From Niastella populi (lineage in GTDB: Bacteria; Bacteroidota; Bacteroidia; Chitinophagales; Chitinophagaceae), in contig NZ_LWBP01000001.1 of assembly GCF_002078015.1 (NCBI RefSeq), positions 248,001 through 312,000 of the forward strand: a stretch of DNA of 64,000 bases. The letters are read 5' to 3'. This document shows positions 54,003-63,970 of the stretch, piece after piece. Numbering within the stretch: position 1 is the first letter of the stretch; the number at the start of each line of letters is the position of its first letter. Made by a program: the position numbers and the translations under genes. Below the pieces are notes generated by a model. It saw only the letters and a program-made list of their open reading frames with translations. It was not told the DNA's origin and made no database searches.

Positions 54003-57000
54003 ATGGGTCTCTTTTGCAGATATACACTATTTGCTATTCTTCTATGCTTTACCTGCGGGGCTTTGGCCAATACAGGTTCTGCCATTTCTCATTTGGGAAT
54101 TCAACAGGGATTATCGAACAACTCCGTTCAATGCATTTACCAGGACCATAACGGGCTCATGTGGTTCGGCACCTACGACGGACTGAACAGTTATGACGGT
54201 TATGGGTTCAGGGTTTACCGTAATAAGATCAACGACACGGGTTCTATTCCGCATAATTATATTTATACCATTCACGAAGACCGCTCAAATAACCTGTGGG
54301 TAGGTACAGGGCAGGGGGTAGCGGTGTACAACCGCATCTTCGATCGCTTTTCACCGGTATACTTTCATCCCACCTATGCGATGACGCAACGCGAACGCAT
54401 CACCTGCAGCATCAATACCATAAAATCAGATGGCACGGGCAACGTATACATGGGCACCAATGGATGGGGTTTGTTCCTGAAAAAACAAAATGAGGATGCC
54501 GCGGTACAGATCCCGGTAAAAATGCCCGCCAAAGAAACGTACTGGTACAACGTGCAGGCAGTGTATGTTGACAACACCGATAAAGTATGGCTGTTTATTG
54601 AAACTGTCGGCTTGTGTTATTTCGACCGGGGCAATAACAGCATTCGTGCGGTGAATGATGCGCTGCGCTCCGTGATCACGATGGAAGTGGATACCACCGG
54701 CAGCATCTGGATGGGCACCGATGATGGTTTGTATCAATACGATATTGCCGGCAACCGGATCGTAAAACATTATAAGGAAGGGGCCGGGCAACTCAGTACC
54801 AACAAAGCGGTAAGCCTGTGCAGCGATGCCCATAATAATTTATGGATCGGTACACAGGGCGGGGGCGTGAACATCCTGAACAAACTGACCGGAACTTTTC
54901 AATACCTGATGCCCGGTGAAAGCAGGCACCAGCTCTCGAGCGAATCGGTTTATTCTGTGCTGGTTGATAAGGAAAACCGCATCTGGATGGGAACGCTGAA
55001 AGGCGGTATAGATATTCTCGATGTGCACAAAAGCCGTTTTCAGACAATTACGCATAATCCGTTCGACGATAACAGCCTCATCAACAATTTCGTGTCGGCA
55101 TTTTATGAAGACCGTCAGGGCGGTTTGTGGATCGGCACCGATGGTGGCGGGCTCAGCATCTGGGACCGGCCAAACAACCGCTTTGCCAACTACCATCATC
55201 AACCGGGCAATGCCCGCTCGCTGAGCAGTAATTCGGTAAGCTGTATAAAAGAAGACCATCTCGGCAATATGTGGATCGCCACTTTTGGCGCCGGCATCAA
55301 CCGCTTCAACCGCGCCACCGGTTCGTTTGAACATTACAGGTGTGTGAATGAACAGGGCGAAGAAAACAAAAGTGTATGCCTGTTGTATGAAGACCGCGAC
55401 CAAAACATGTGGGCTACCACATTTGGGAACGGAAAATTATACCGGCTGAACCGTACCCAAAATCGTTGGGAACAGTTTGATCCAAAACTGAACGACCTGA
55501 TTGCCATCACGGAAGATCATGCGGGCGCTTTATGGGTAGGCAATGCCCGGCAGTTGATCAGGATAAACAAACAGACCAAAGAGCATCTTTATTATGAGAC
55601 CGGCAAACCCGTACGGTCGATCTTTGAAGACAGCCATCATAATTTATGGGTGGGAACCGAAGGCGGTGGCCTGTTGTTGTTCAACCGGGCGAAAGGAAAT
55701 GTAGCTGTACGGTATTCAACCGCAGACGGCCTCACCAATAATGCCGTGCTGAATATCCTGGAAGATAAGAATGGATTTTTATGGATCAGCACCTTTAACG
55801 GGGTGTCGAAATTCGACCCGGTAAAAAAGGTGTTTCGAAACTTCTATCAAAGCGATGGATTGCAAAGCAACCAGTTCAGCTACAATGCGGCGTTGCGGCT
55901 GCAATCGGGTGAGCTGGCATTGGGTGGCATCAACGGGTTCAACCTGTTCGATCCGCAACAGGTGAACACCCGCAGTTTTATGCCGGCCATCCTGTTCTCC
56001 GGCATTTGGGTGAACAACAAACCACTTTCAGAAATGCCCGGTTGTATCGTGCGCGCCGGCAGTGACCGCATCGATGAACTGCGCGTTCCCTATAATGAAG
56101 CCACCTTGTCATTTCATTTTACCGCGCTTGAATATTCTTCTCCCGAAAAAGTGAAGTACGCTTATTTTTTGCAGGGCTGGGATAAGGACTGGAACTATCC
56201 CGGCAACGCTCCGCGCGGCGGCGGCGGAGCCATTAATTATAACAATATCAGCGAAGGAACCTACCTGCTGCGCGTAAGATCAACCAATGCGGAAGGCGTG
56301 TGGAATAAACAGGAGGCCACGATAAAAATTATCGTGTTACCGCCCTGGTACCGTACCTGGTGGGCATATGCTTTATATATTATAATAGCGTCGGCGTTGA
56401 TCTATATGTATTACCGCTACAAGACCCGGCAACGCGAACTGGAGTATGAGATCAAACTGGCGCATATCGATGCCGAAAAAGAAAAAGAGATCAATGATAA
56501 ACGGCATTCTTTCTTTACCAATATTTCGCATGAGTTCCGTACGCCTTTAACGCTTATCATCAACCCAATCAAAGATCTGTTGCGCAAGGGCGGGAACACC
56601 GATAGTGAAAAAGACCTCAGCATTGTTTACCGCAACGCGCGGCGCCTGCTGAGCCTGGTAGATCAGTTGCTGATCTTCAGAAAGGCGGATGTGGAAGCCG
56701 ATAAAATGACCTTTGCCAAACATAATTTTTATAACCTGTGCAACGAGGTGTACCTGTGTTTTGTGCAACAGGCGCGTTCCAGCCACCTGAATTATGTTTT
56801 TCATTGCGACAATAACGACATGGAATTATATGTCGATCGTGAAAAGATGGAGATCGTTTTATACAACCTGATCTCGAACGCCATCAAGTTCACCCCGCCG
56901 GGCGGCGCCATTTCCTTTACCGTAAAAGAACTGGATAATACCGTTGAGCTGCAGGTGCAGGATACGGGCTGCGGTATTCCCGCCGATGCTCAGGCGCGCC

Positions 57001-58097
57001 TGTTTGAGAAATTTTACCAGGCGCCTTCATTGCGTGCGCCGTTGAAACCCGGTTTTGGCATCGGGTTGTACCTGGTTAAACATTTTATAGAAGCGCACAA
57101 AGGGTCGGTGACGTTTGAAAGCACGGAAGGCGCCGGAACAACTTTCAGGATCAGTTTATATAAAGGAAAAGCGCACCTCGCCAACGAGACCATTCTCGAC
57201 GAAGCGCAAAAGGAACCGGTGATTTTGGAAGAGCTGCTGGAAGAACCGGCCCTGGAAGAGCAGCCTGCCGGCGAAAATAAACCCGAAGTGGCGGTCACCG
57301 ACCGGCACAGCGTACTGATCGCCGATGATGATAAGTCGATACGGCAATACCTGCAGCAGATGCTGAAAGATAAATATGATGTAATGGAGGCGGTAGACGG
57401 ACAGGAGGCCCTGACCATGGTGCAAACCAGATTTCCCGACCTGGTGATCAGCGACATCAGGATGGATGGCATGGACGGCATCGAGTTGTGCAGAAAAATA
57501 AAAAAAGATTCGGCGCTGAATCACATACCGGTGGTATTGCTCACCGCATCGCGCGGTGCCGAAACCGAATTGCAAAGTATAGAAGAGGGCGCCGATCTGT
57601 ACATTACCAAACCGTTCGACAAAGACCTGCTGCTGGCCAGGGTGGAGAACATTTTCAAGACCCGCGCCGAGCTGCGGAATTATTTCTTTAGCGAGATCAC
57701 CTTAAAGCAAAACAGTTTAAAGGTGAGCGCCGAGTACCGCGAGTTCCTCGAAAACTGTATTGCCATTGTGGAGCGGCATTTGACCGATGAAAAATTTACC
57801 ATCAAGGTGCTGGTAAAGGAAATGGGCATGAGCCATTCGAACCTGTACAAAAAGATCAGGCTGCTTTCAGGCCAGTCGATAACGAATTTTATCCGCTACA
57901 TAAGGTTGCGCAGGGCCGCCGAGCTGATGCTCAAAGGCGAACACAATGTTAACCAGGCCGCGTTTGAGGTAGGTATCAGCGATATCAAATACTTCAGAAC
58001 GCAGTTCAACAAACTCTTCGGCATGAACCCGTCGGAGTACATCAAGAAGTACCGGTCGTCGTTCAATAACCAGTTCAATGTTAAGCGGGAAGGGTAG
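54003..58097 (+). CDS. Hybrid two-component sensor/regulator (HTCS) with AraC-type output
   Basis: 1364 residues from ATG 54003 (MGLFCRYTLFAILLCFTCGALA, signal), preferred to the frame start at 53856. About 30-690 is a periplasmic two-bladed propeller of Reg_prop repeats (LWIGTDGGGLSIWDR, MWIATFGAGINRFNR). A Y_Y_Y domain (about 696-776) precedes a membrane segment (about 782-803). HisKA H-box NISHEFRTPLTLI (about 840), ATPase, REC with Asp about 1148 (LVISDIRMDGMDG), then AraC HTH (about 1252-1352). It senses a glycan fragment and usually controls a nearby SusCD locus, which follows. Confidence 0.93.
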   Translation: MGLFCRYTLFAILLCFTCGALANTGSAISHLGIQQGLSNNSVQCIYQDHNGLMWFGTYDGLNSYDGYGFRVYRNKINDTGSIPHNYIYTIHEDRSNNLWVGTGQGVAVYNRIFDRFSPVYFHPTYAMTQRERITCSINTIKSDGTGNVYMGTNGWGLFLKKQNEDAAVQIPVKMPAKETYWYNVQAVYVDNTDKVWLFIETVGLCYFDRGNNSIRAVNDALRSVITMEVDTTGSIWMGTDDGLYQYDIAGNRIVKHYKEGAGQLSTNKAVSLCSDAHNNLWIGTQGGGVNILNKLTGTFQYLMPGESRHQLSSESVYSVLVDKENRIWMGTLKGGIDILDVHKSRFQTITHNPFDDNSLINNFVSAFYEDRQGGLWIGTDGGGLSIWDRPNNRFANYHHQPGNARSLSSNSVSCIKEDHLGNMWIATFGAGINRFNRATGSFEHYRCVNEQGEENKSVCLLYEDRDQNMWATTFGNGKLYRLNRTQNRWEQFDPKLNDLIAITEDHAGALWVGNARQLIRINKQTKEHLYYETGKPVRSIFEDSHHNLWVGTEGGGLLLFNRAKGNVAVRYSTADGLTNNAVLNILEDKNGFLWISTFNGVSKFDPVKKVFRNFYQSDGLQSNQFSYNAALRLQSGELALGGINGFNLFDPQQVNTRSFMPAILFSGIWVNNKPLSEMPGCIVRAGSDRIDELRVPYNEATLSFHFTALEYSSPEKVKYAYFLQGWDKDWNYPGNAPRGGGGAINYNNISEGTYLLRVRSTNAEGVWNKQEATIKIIVLPPWYRTWWAYALYIIIASALIYMYYRYKTRQRELEYEIKLAHIDAEKEKEINDKRHSFFTNISHEFRTPLTLIINPIKDLLRKGGNTDSEKDLSIVYRNARRLLSLVDQLLIFRKADVEADKMTFAKHNFYNLCNEVYLCFVQQARSSHLNYVFHCDNNDMELYVDREKMEIVLYNLISNAIKFTPPGGAISFTVKELDNTVELQVQDTGCGIPADAQARLFEKFYQAPSLRAPLKPGFGIGLYLVKHFIEAHKGSVTFESTEGAGTTFRISLYKGKAHLANETILDEAQKEPVILEELLEEPALEEQPAGENKPEVAVTDRHSVLIADDDKSIRQYLQQMLKDKYDVMEAVDGQEALTMVQTRFPDLVISDIRMDGMDGIELCRKIKKDSALNHIPVVLLTASRGAETELQSIEEGADLYITKPFDKDLLLARVENIFKTRAELRNYFFSEITLKQNSLKVSAEYREFLENCIAIVERHLTDEKFTIKVLVKEMGMSHSNLYKKIRLLSGQSITNFIRYIRLRRAAELMLKGEHNVNQAAFEVGISDIKYFRTQFNKLFGMNPSEYIKKYRSSFNNQFNVKREG

Positions 58098-58701
58098 GTG
58101 ATAAGTTGATTGAGTTGATAAAGGTGATAAAGGTAAAGGCAACAAGGCATAAAGGAAATACAGCTGCAAGCGAATACAAAATACAGCTGCAAGCTTCAAG
58201 CTGTAAGCTGCAAGCAAATACAAAATACAGCCACAAGCTTCAAGCTGCAAGCTTCAAGCAATACAAAATACAGCAGAAAGCCAAAAGCCTAAAGTCGAAA
58301 GCGAATACAGCTGCGCGTCAACATGCGGGAGTTTGGAAGCCGCCAGGCCGGCCATGGCCAATACCTCATTGAGCCGCCAGGTCGAACCCATCGATATAAC
58401 TCAGAACTAACAACTGAACTGACTAGATAACTGAATAACTGTATTTACCTCTATCAACATTATCACCTCTATCATCTTTTCAACTTAACCCTGTATTCCC
58501 TCCAGGTCCCGTATTCAACTTATCACATTAGCAAATTATCACATTAGCAAATTACCAATTACACCCCTATAATAAGCAATTTCCCCCCCATCGCACCCCC
58601 CGGAATGGGGATATTTTAGTAGCTGTAAACAGCGTGGCCCCCATATTCATTCCGGCGCCCGCCCTTTTTCACCAAAACGAAGCCTAATTAAATATTGCTA
58701 T
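58098..58701. repeat. Intergenic mixed repeat region before susC
   Basis: After the stop come GTTGATTGAGTTGATAAAGG nonamers, GAAATACAG, and heptamers GCAAGCTTCAAGCTGTAAGC (58155-58312). Further on, CTGTATT and TATCAACATTATCACCTC read in reverse sense, and TTATCACATTAGCAAA occurs twice (58528-58560). No gene seen. No clear susC promoter was found. Confidence 0.7.
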
Positions 58702-61700
58702 ATGAGAATGATCGCACATTCGCGGCTAAGGCGCTTTTTGACTTTGCTGCTTACGGGTTGCCTGAGTATGGCAGCCCAGGCCCAGGACCCTATTAAAGTG
58801 CAGGGCTCCGTCACCGGGAAAAATGGTGAAGGACTTCCGCGCGCTACCATTTCGGTAGTTAATTCAAATGTATCGGTGCTCAGCGACAGCCTCGGCCGTT
58901 TCTCCATTACGGTGCCTTCCGGTTCAACCCTGCAGTTTACCTATATTGGTTATTATAACCGGTTGCAGAAAGTTACTTCCGCCACCGTCCTGAACATTCA
59001 ACTGGCCGAAAATGCCAATTACCAGCAGATGAACGATGTGGTGGTAGTAGGTTATGGTAAACAAAAATCACCCACCGTCACCGGCGCCGTTGGGGTTATT
59101 TCCGGAAAAGACCTTATTCAAACGCCCGTAGCAAATATTACCAATATGCTTATCGGCCGTACGGCGGGTATCAGCGGGGTGCAGGCTACCGGCGAGCCGG
59201 GTTTGAACACCACCACCATTCGCATTCGCGGTATTGCCACCCTCAATGGCCAGGATCCGCTCATTGTCATCGACGGTATACAGCAACCTGCCGAGCAGCC
59301 CTTCCTCATCCTCAATGCGATGGATGCCAATGAAATTGAAAGCATCAGCATATTGAAAGATGCGTCGGCAACGGCGGTATATGGTATCCGCGGCGCAAAT
59401 GGCGTTATTATCGTTACCACCAAACGCGGCCGGTTAAATAAACCGCAGTTCAGCTTTTCGGCCAACCAGGGTTTTACCAAAGCGGCTTCCCTGTTTCAAA
59501 CCCTGAACTCCTACCAGTTCGCATCGCTGCGCAACGAGGCCATTCGCAATGCGCAGGCCGCCGGCGACCGCAGTTTCGATAATATCCTGTTCACCGATGA
59601 TGAGTTATGGAAGTTCCAGAATAACCGCGACTATACACCCGCGCAGGTAGATGCCATGAATCTTACCGATGAACAAAAGGAAGCGTTGAAGAACAGTCCG
59701 GCCCTGTATTATACCAGTCATAATTATTATAAAGAACAATTTGGCGGGGTAGGGCGGCAGCAACAATACAACCTCAATGTATCGGGCGGCACCGACAGGG
59801 TGAAATACTTTACCTCGCTGGGCTTTTTTCAGCAGGATGGTATTTTATCCAATACCGGTTATGGCGGCGCCAACAACAATCCCCGGTACAGGCGATATAA
59901 TTTCCGCTCCAATTTCGATATAGACGTTGCAAAGAATTTCCAGTTAAGTGTAAATCTCGGCGGTCAGTCGGGCATTGGTAAAGCGCCGGGCGCAGGTACT
60001 ACCTCGGGCGATTTTGCCAACAGGTACCAGGCCATTATTCAGAATATACTCGAGAACAGTCCGTTCACCGGCCCCGGTATTGTCGACGGCAAACTGGTTA
60101 CCGGTTTTATTGGTTTGGGCGGCGACCCCACCAACCCGTTAGGACTGAAAGGGGGTACGGGTTATACGCCTTTGGCGCAATTGCTCACCGCCGGTTCGCG
60201 CACCATGTATACTACCACGCTCAACAGTGTGGTTACGCTGCGGCACACCATGGGCTATATAACGCATGGGTTGGAATCGCATGTGACCGTTGCTTATGAC
60301 GACAGCTACACGAAAGGATATGCGCAAACCAATCCCATACCGCAATACAGCGCCATGCGCGATCCGAAGAACCCCAATAATATCATTTTTATTGGCGGAC
60401 AGGTAACGCCTTCAAGTACTTCAGATAACGTAGGCAACAGTTCATGGCGTAAACTGTACGTGGAAGCGGCCATCAACTATAACCGCAGTTTCGGCGCACA
60501 CAATGTATCGGCCCTCGTGCTGGGAAATGCACAACGCTATACCGCCGCCAATGGAAACGGTAGTGCACAGGCATATAATACACCGTCGGGTTTGATGGGT
60601 TTGGTTGGGCGCGCCACTTATAACTATAATGAGCGGTACCTGGTTGAATTCAACATGGGCATAAACGGTACCGAGAATTTTGCCCCGGAGCAACGCTTTG
60701 GATATTTCCCGGCGGTATCTGCAGGCTGGATCCTGTCGAATGAAAAATTCTTCCCCGAGAATGACTGGGTTACCTGGGTAAAATTCAGGGGATCGTATGG
60801 TGAAGTAGGGAACGACCAGATAGGCGGGCGGCGCTATTTGTATCTCCCCAATACCTGGTCAACCAACACCGGCGGCTACTGGTTTGGCAACAGCAATGGT
60901 TCAACGAGCAACCCGTTCTTTGCCGGCGCAGCCGAATCAACGCTGGGTAATCCTGAAGTTACCTGGGAGCGGGCAAGGAAAACCAACCTGTCGGCTGAAC
61001 TGAAATTCATCAACAACAAATTGTCGGTGATCACCTCCCTGTTCCAGGAAAAACGGAACAATATCCTGGTAACCTCCGGCGTCATTCCCGCCAATTACGG
61101 CGTGCCCCAGAGTTCGACCCCGCCGCTGAACCTCGGCCGCGTAAGCAATAAAGGTTTTGAAATTGAAGCCGGCTGGAACGATGAGATCGGGAAGGTTTCC
61201 TATTTCATAAAGGGCAATTATTCATTTGCCCGCAATAAAATTGAATACCAGGCCGAAGCGCCCTATCCTTATCCCTGGATGAACGTAACCGGTTTTTCCA
61301 TCGGGCAATATAAAGGATTGATCAGCGACGGGTTTTATAACACCGCACGCGAACTGAACAACCGGCCATTTAATAAATACAGTGCAAATGCCCGTTTGGG
61401 CGACCTTAAATACCGCGATGTTACCGGCGATGGCATCGTCGATGAAAAAGACCTGGTGCCCATCGGTTACAGCAACCTGCCGCAGGTGGCTTATAACCTG
61501 TCCGTTGGTTTTTCCTATAAAGGATTCGATCTCTCGGCCCTGTTCATTGGAACGGCAAAAGGTTCCTTCCCGCAATCGGGTTACATCCTCAGTTCACCCT
61601 TTGCGAAAAACGTAGGGGAGGTGTTGCAATATGCCTACGATGGCCGCTGGACGGCAGAGAAATTCGCCAATGGCGAAAAGATCTGGTATCCCGCCATTTC

Positions 61701-61998
61701 TTTCAGCGGCGGTCAGGCGAACAATAACCCGTTAAGCACCTTCTGGTTAAAGAAGAACGATTTCAAACGCCTGAAGAACCTCGAGCTGGGGTATACTTTC
61801 CAGCAACAATCGGCCCTGCTGAAACGCGCCAATATAAAAGGCATCCGCTTATACATGAACGGGAACAATTTAATTACGTGGGACCAGGAAGTACTGGAGG
61901 GAATAGATCCCGAACAGGCCGATGTAGGCAAGAACAACATGGGGTACCTGTACCCGCTTGTAAGGACCTTCAACGTTGGCCTGAACATTCAATTCTAA
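58702..61998 (+). CDS. SusC/RagA TonB-linked outer-membrane transporter
   Basis: 1098 residues. Signal ends at AAQAQ. A carboxypeptidase-D-type domain (about 30-110, VQGSVTGKNGEGLPRATISV) is followed by the plug with the SusC signature (VVVVGYGKQKSPTVTGAV, AVYGIRGANGVIIVTT) and a 22-strand barrel. Paired with SusD 19 bases downstream. It imports a glycan or similar ligand over the outer membrane with TonB energy; specificity cannot be read. The HTCS upstream is the likely regulator. Confidence 0.95.
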   Translation: MRMIAHSRLRRFLTLLLTGCLSMAAQAQDPIKVQGSVTGKNGEGLPRATISVVNSNVSVLSDSLGRFSITVPSGSTLQFTYIGYYNRLQKVTSATVLNIQLAENANYQQMNDVVVVGYGKQKSPTVTGAVGVISGKDLIQTPVANITNMLIGRTAGISGVQATGEPGLNTTTIRIRGIATLNGQDPLIVIDGIQQPAEQPFLILNAMDANEIESISILKDASATAVYGIRGANGVIIVTTKRGRLNKPQFSFSANQGFTKAASLFQTLNSYQFASLRNEAIRNAQAAGDRSFDNILFTDDELWKFQNNRDYTPAQVDAMNLTDEQKEALKNSPALYYTSHNYYKEQFGGVGRQQQYNLNVSGGTDRVKYFTSLGFFQQDGILSNTGYGGANNNPRYRRYNFRSNFDIDVAKNFQLSVNLGGQSGIGKAPGAGTTSGDFANRYQAIIQNILENSPFTGPGIVDGKLVTGFIGLGGDPTNPLGLKGGTGYTPLAQLLTAGSRTMYTTTLNSVVTLRHTMGYITHGLESHVTVAYDDSYTKGYAQTNPIPQYSAMRDPKNPNNIIFIGGQVTPSSTSDNVGNSSWRKLYVEAAINYNRSFGAHNVSALVLGNAQRYTAANGNGSAQAYNTPSGLMGLVGRATYNYNERYLVEFNMGINGTENFAPEQRFGYFPAVSAGWILSNEKFFPENDWVTWVKFRGSYGEVGNDQIGGRRYLYLPNTWSTNTGGYWFGNSNGSTSNPFFAGAAESTLGNPEVTWERARKTNLSAELKFINNKLSVITSLFQEKRNNILVTSGVIPANYGVPQSSTPPLNLGRVSNKGFEIEAGWNDEIGKVSYFIKGNYSFARNKIEYQAEAPYPYPWMNVTGFSIGQYKGLISDGFYNTARELNNRPFNKYSANARLGDLKYRDVTGDGIVDEKDLVPIGYSNLPQVAYNLSVGFSYKGFDLSALFIGTAKGSFPQSGYILSSPFAKNVGEVLQYAYDGRWTAEKFANGEKIWYPAISFSGGQANNNPLSTFWLKKNDFKRLKNLELGYTFQQQSALLKRANIKGIRLYMNGNNLITWDQEVLEGIDPEQADVGKNNMGYLYPLVRTFNVGLNIQF

Positions 61999-62017
61999 CA
62001 AAACCAAACGAACTGCC

Positions 62018-63742
62018 ATGCGATACAGATCGATACTGATAACAATACCGCTCATAGCGATTACTATCGGCGCCTGTAAAAAGGAATTCTTACAGATGCC
62101 GATAACGAATGCCACAACCGTGGATTCCGTATTCACCACCACCGTAAAAGCACAGGGCGCTATCGCCAATGCCTACCGCAATATGCTGGGGCAGGGACTA
62201 CCCTGGAAGAACTGGTGGAACGCCATGCTACAGGAGAACCTGACAGGCGGTATGAACTACGGGTTCAGCTGGACGATGGCCAAAGACATTGTACTGAACG
62301 GCCTGAGCGCCGCCGGTGTAAATGAAGATATGGATGGGTATGTGAACAATTTTCCGCCTATTCGGCAGGCATACATAGTAAAGGAGAACATCGATAAGGT
62401 TACCGATATGTCGGAAGGGGATAAGGCCATTGTAAAAGCGGAGATGATGGCACTTATTGCCTATCGTTATGAACAAATGTTCATCATGTACGGCGGGGTG
62501 CCCATCATAAGCAGCAGTTTAAAAGCGTCCGACTCGCTGGCCATACCGCGCCACCCGCTGAAACAGGTGCTCGACTCCATTGTAGACTGGTGCAACAAGG
62601 CCGCAGCCGTGCTGCCATCGAAATGGCCCGATAACTGGACCGGCAGAATGACAAAGGCTGCGGCATTATCCATAAAATCAAAAGCATTGTTACATGCAGC
62701 GCGCCCGCTCTTCAACTCGGCAACTCCGTACCTCGATATGGGAGCGAACAATAACCTTATCTGCCTGGGAAATGCCGATGCTAACCGGTGGACGACAGCC
62801 GCCAATGCAGCGGAAGCTGTGATCACAGAAGCGGAAGCAGGTGGCGGTGCTTATATCATCAATACCGGCAACCCGCTCGATGATTATTCAACCGCCACCT
62901 CTGTACCCTCTAATCCTGAAGTGTTGCTGGCCTTCAAGTTCAAGAACGACGTGTTGTTCGATGGGGGCAATTGGAATAATTTACCCATGAACGCTTTTTA
63001 TAATTGCCGGGTATGGGAAGCCCAGGGCAATGTGCTTACCACCAACCTGCTCGAATATTATTATAAGGAAGACGGCGCCAATCAAACCTGGCCCGATGCA
63101 GGAACGACCGCAACGTTTGCCGATTATACCGCCAAAATGAACCAGATGGAAGGGCGCTTTAAATCGAGTTTTCAACCCTGGCAAATGGATGCCTGGAACA
63201 ATCCCGGCGACGCCAACTGGAGAAATAACAGCACGTTTGGTTCGGGCCCCGGTTTCGGATGCGCTCGGGTGGTTAAGTTCTATGCAAAGGCTGGCGGCCG
63301 CGCCTGGTTCGAGTTCCCCATCTTTCGCCTCGCAGCGGCATACCTCAGCGCCGCGGAAGCATGGAACGAAGCGGGACAAACGTCAAACGCGCTTGACCGC
63401 CTGAACAAGATCCATCAACGCGCAGGCTTACCTGCCATCACCGAAACAGACCAGGCAAAACTGCGCACCATTATACAACGTGAATGGGCGGTTGAGTTCT
63501 TTGACGAGAATTACCGCCTGCATGATGTAAAACACTGGCGCCTGCCGAACATCGGCAGTGTGCTGGGCGGGCCCATCAGGGCGATGGCATTTAATAACGG
63601 CGGCGGCGTGAAACTTACCGGTAATACCAATTATACCGATAAGGTGATCTATACGATGATCTGGTCGCCCAAACAATACCTGAACCCCTTTCCCCAAACG
63701 GAGATCAATAAGGGATACCTGGTGCAGAACCCCGGGTATTAA
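62018..63742 (+). CDS. SusD/RagB-family surface glycan-binding lipoprotein
   Basis: 574 residues. Lipoprotein signal MRYRSILITIPLIAITIGAC with Cys at 20. The TPR-type helical core (AYRYEQMFIMYGGVPII, FRLAAAYLSAAEAWNEAGQ) and the C-terminal ELAVEFFDENYRLHDVKHW (REWAVEFFDENYRLHDVKHW) are diagnostic for RagB/SusD. It forms a lid on the upstream SusC. Co-transcribed. Confidence 0.95.
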   Translation: MRYRSILITIPLIAITIGACKKEFLQMPITNATTVDSVFTTTVKAQGAIANAYRNMLGQGLPWKNWWNAMLQENLTGGMNYGFSWTMAKDIVLNGLSAAGVNEDMDGYVNNFPPIRQAYIVKENIDKVTDMSEGDKAIVKAEMMALIAYRYEQMFIMYGGVPIISSSLKASDSLAIPRHPLKQVLDSIVDWCNKAAAVLPSKWPDNWTGRMTKAAALSIKSKALLHAARPLFNSATPYLDMGANNNLICLGNADANRWTTAANAAEAVITEAEAGGGAYIINTGNPLDDYSTATSVPSNPEVLLAFKFKNDVLFDGGNWNNLPMNAFYNCRVWEAQGNVLTTNLLEYYYKEDGANQTWPDAGTTATFADYTAKMNQMEGRFKSSFQPWQMDAWNNPGDANWRNNSTFGSGPGFGCARVVKFYAKAGGRAWFEFPIFRLAAAYLSAAEAWNEAGQTSNALDRLNKIHQRAGLPAITETDQAKLRTIIQREWAVEFFDENYRLHDVKHWRLPNIGSVLGGPIRAMAFNNGGGVKLTGNTNYTDKVIYTMIWSPKQYLNPFPQTEINKGYLVQNPGY

Positions 63743-63970
63743 ATCAATGTGATAATGTGATAATATGCTAATGTGATAATGAAATACAGGAAGCAGGTTG
63801 AAAGGTTGATAGCGTTGATAAAGGAAGAAATTGAATAACGAATATCAAAATGTTAAGGTGTAAAACGCATGCTCGCCTTTTGGTTCCTGGCTTTTGGTTT
63901 TCCTCTATCAACTGTATCAACCCTATCAACTTATCAACTCATGTTTCACTATCTGTAAACAAGATATTAT
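63743..63970. repeat. Intergenic repeats after susD
   Basis: Starting at the stop, AATGTGATAATGTGATAATATGC and GTTGATAGCGTTGATAAAGG (sense) are followed by CTATCAACTGTATCAACC (reverse sense, 63905-63940). The first is the reverse complement of the TTATCACATTAGCA copies before susC. No gene seen. Confidence 0.65.
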
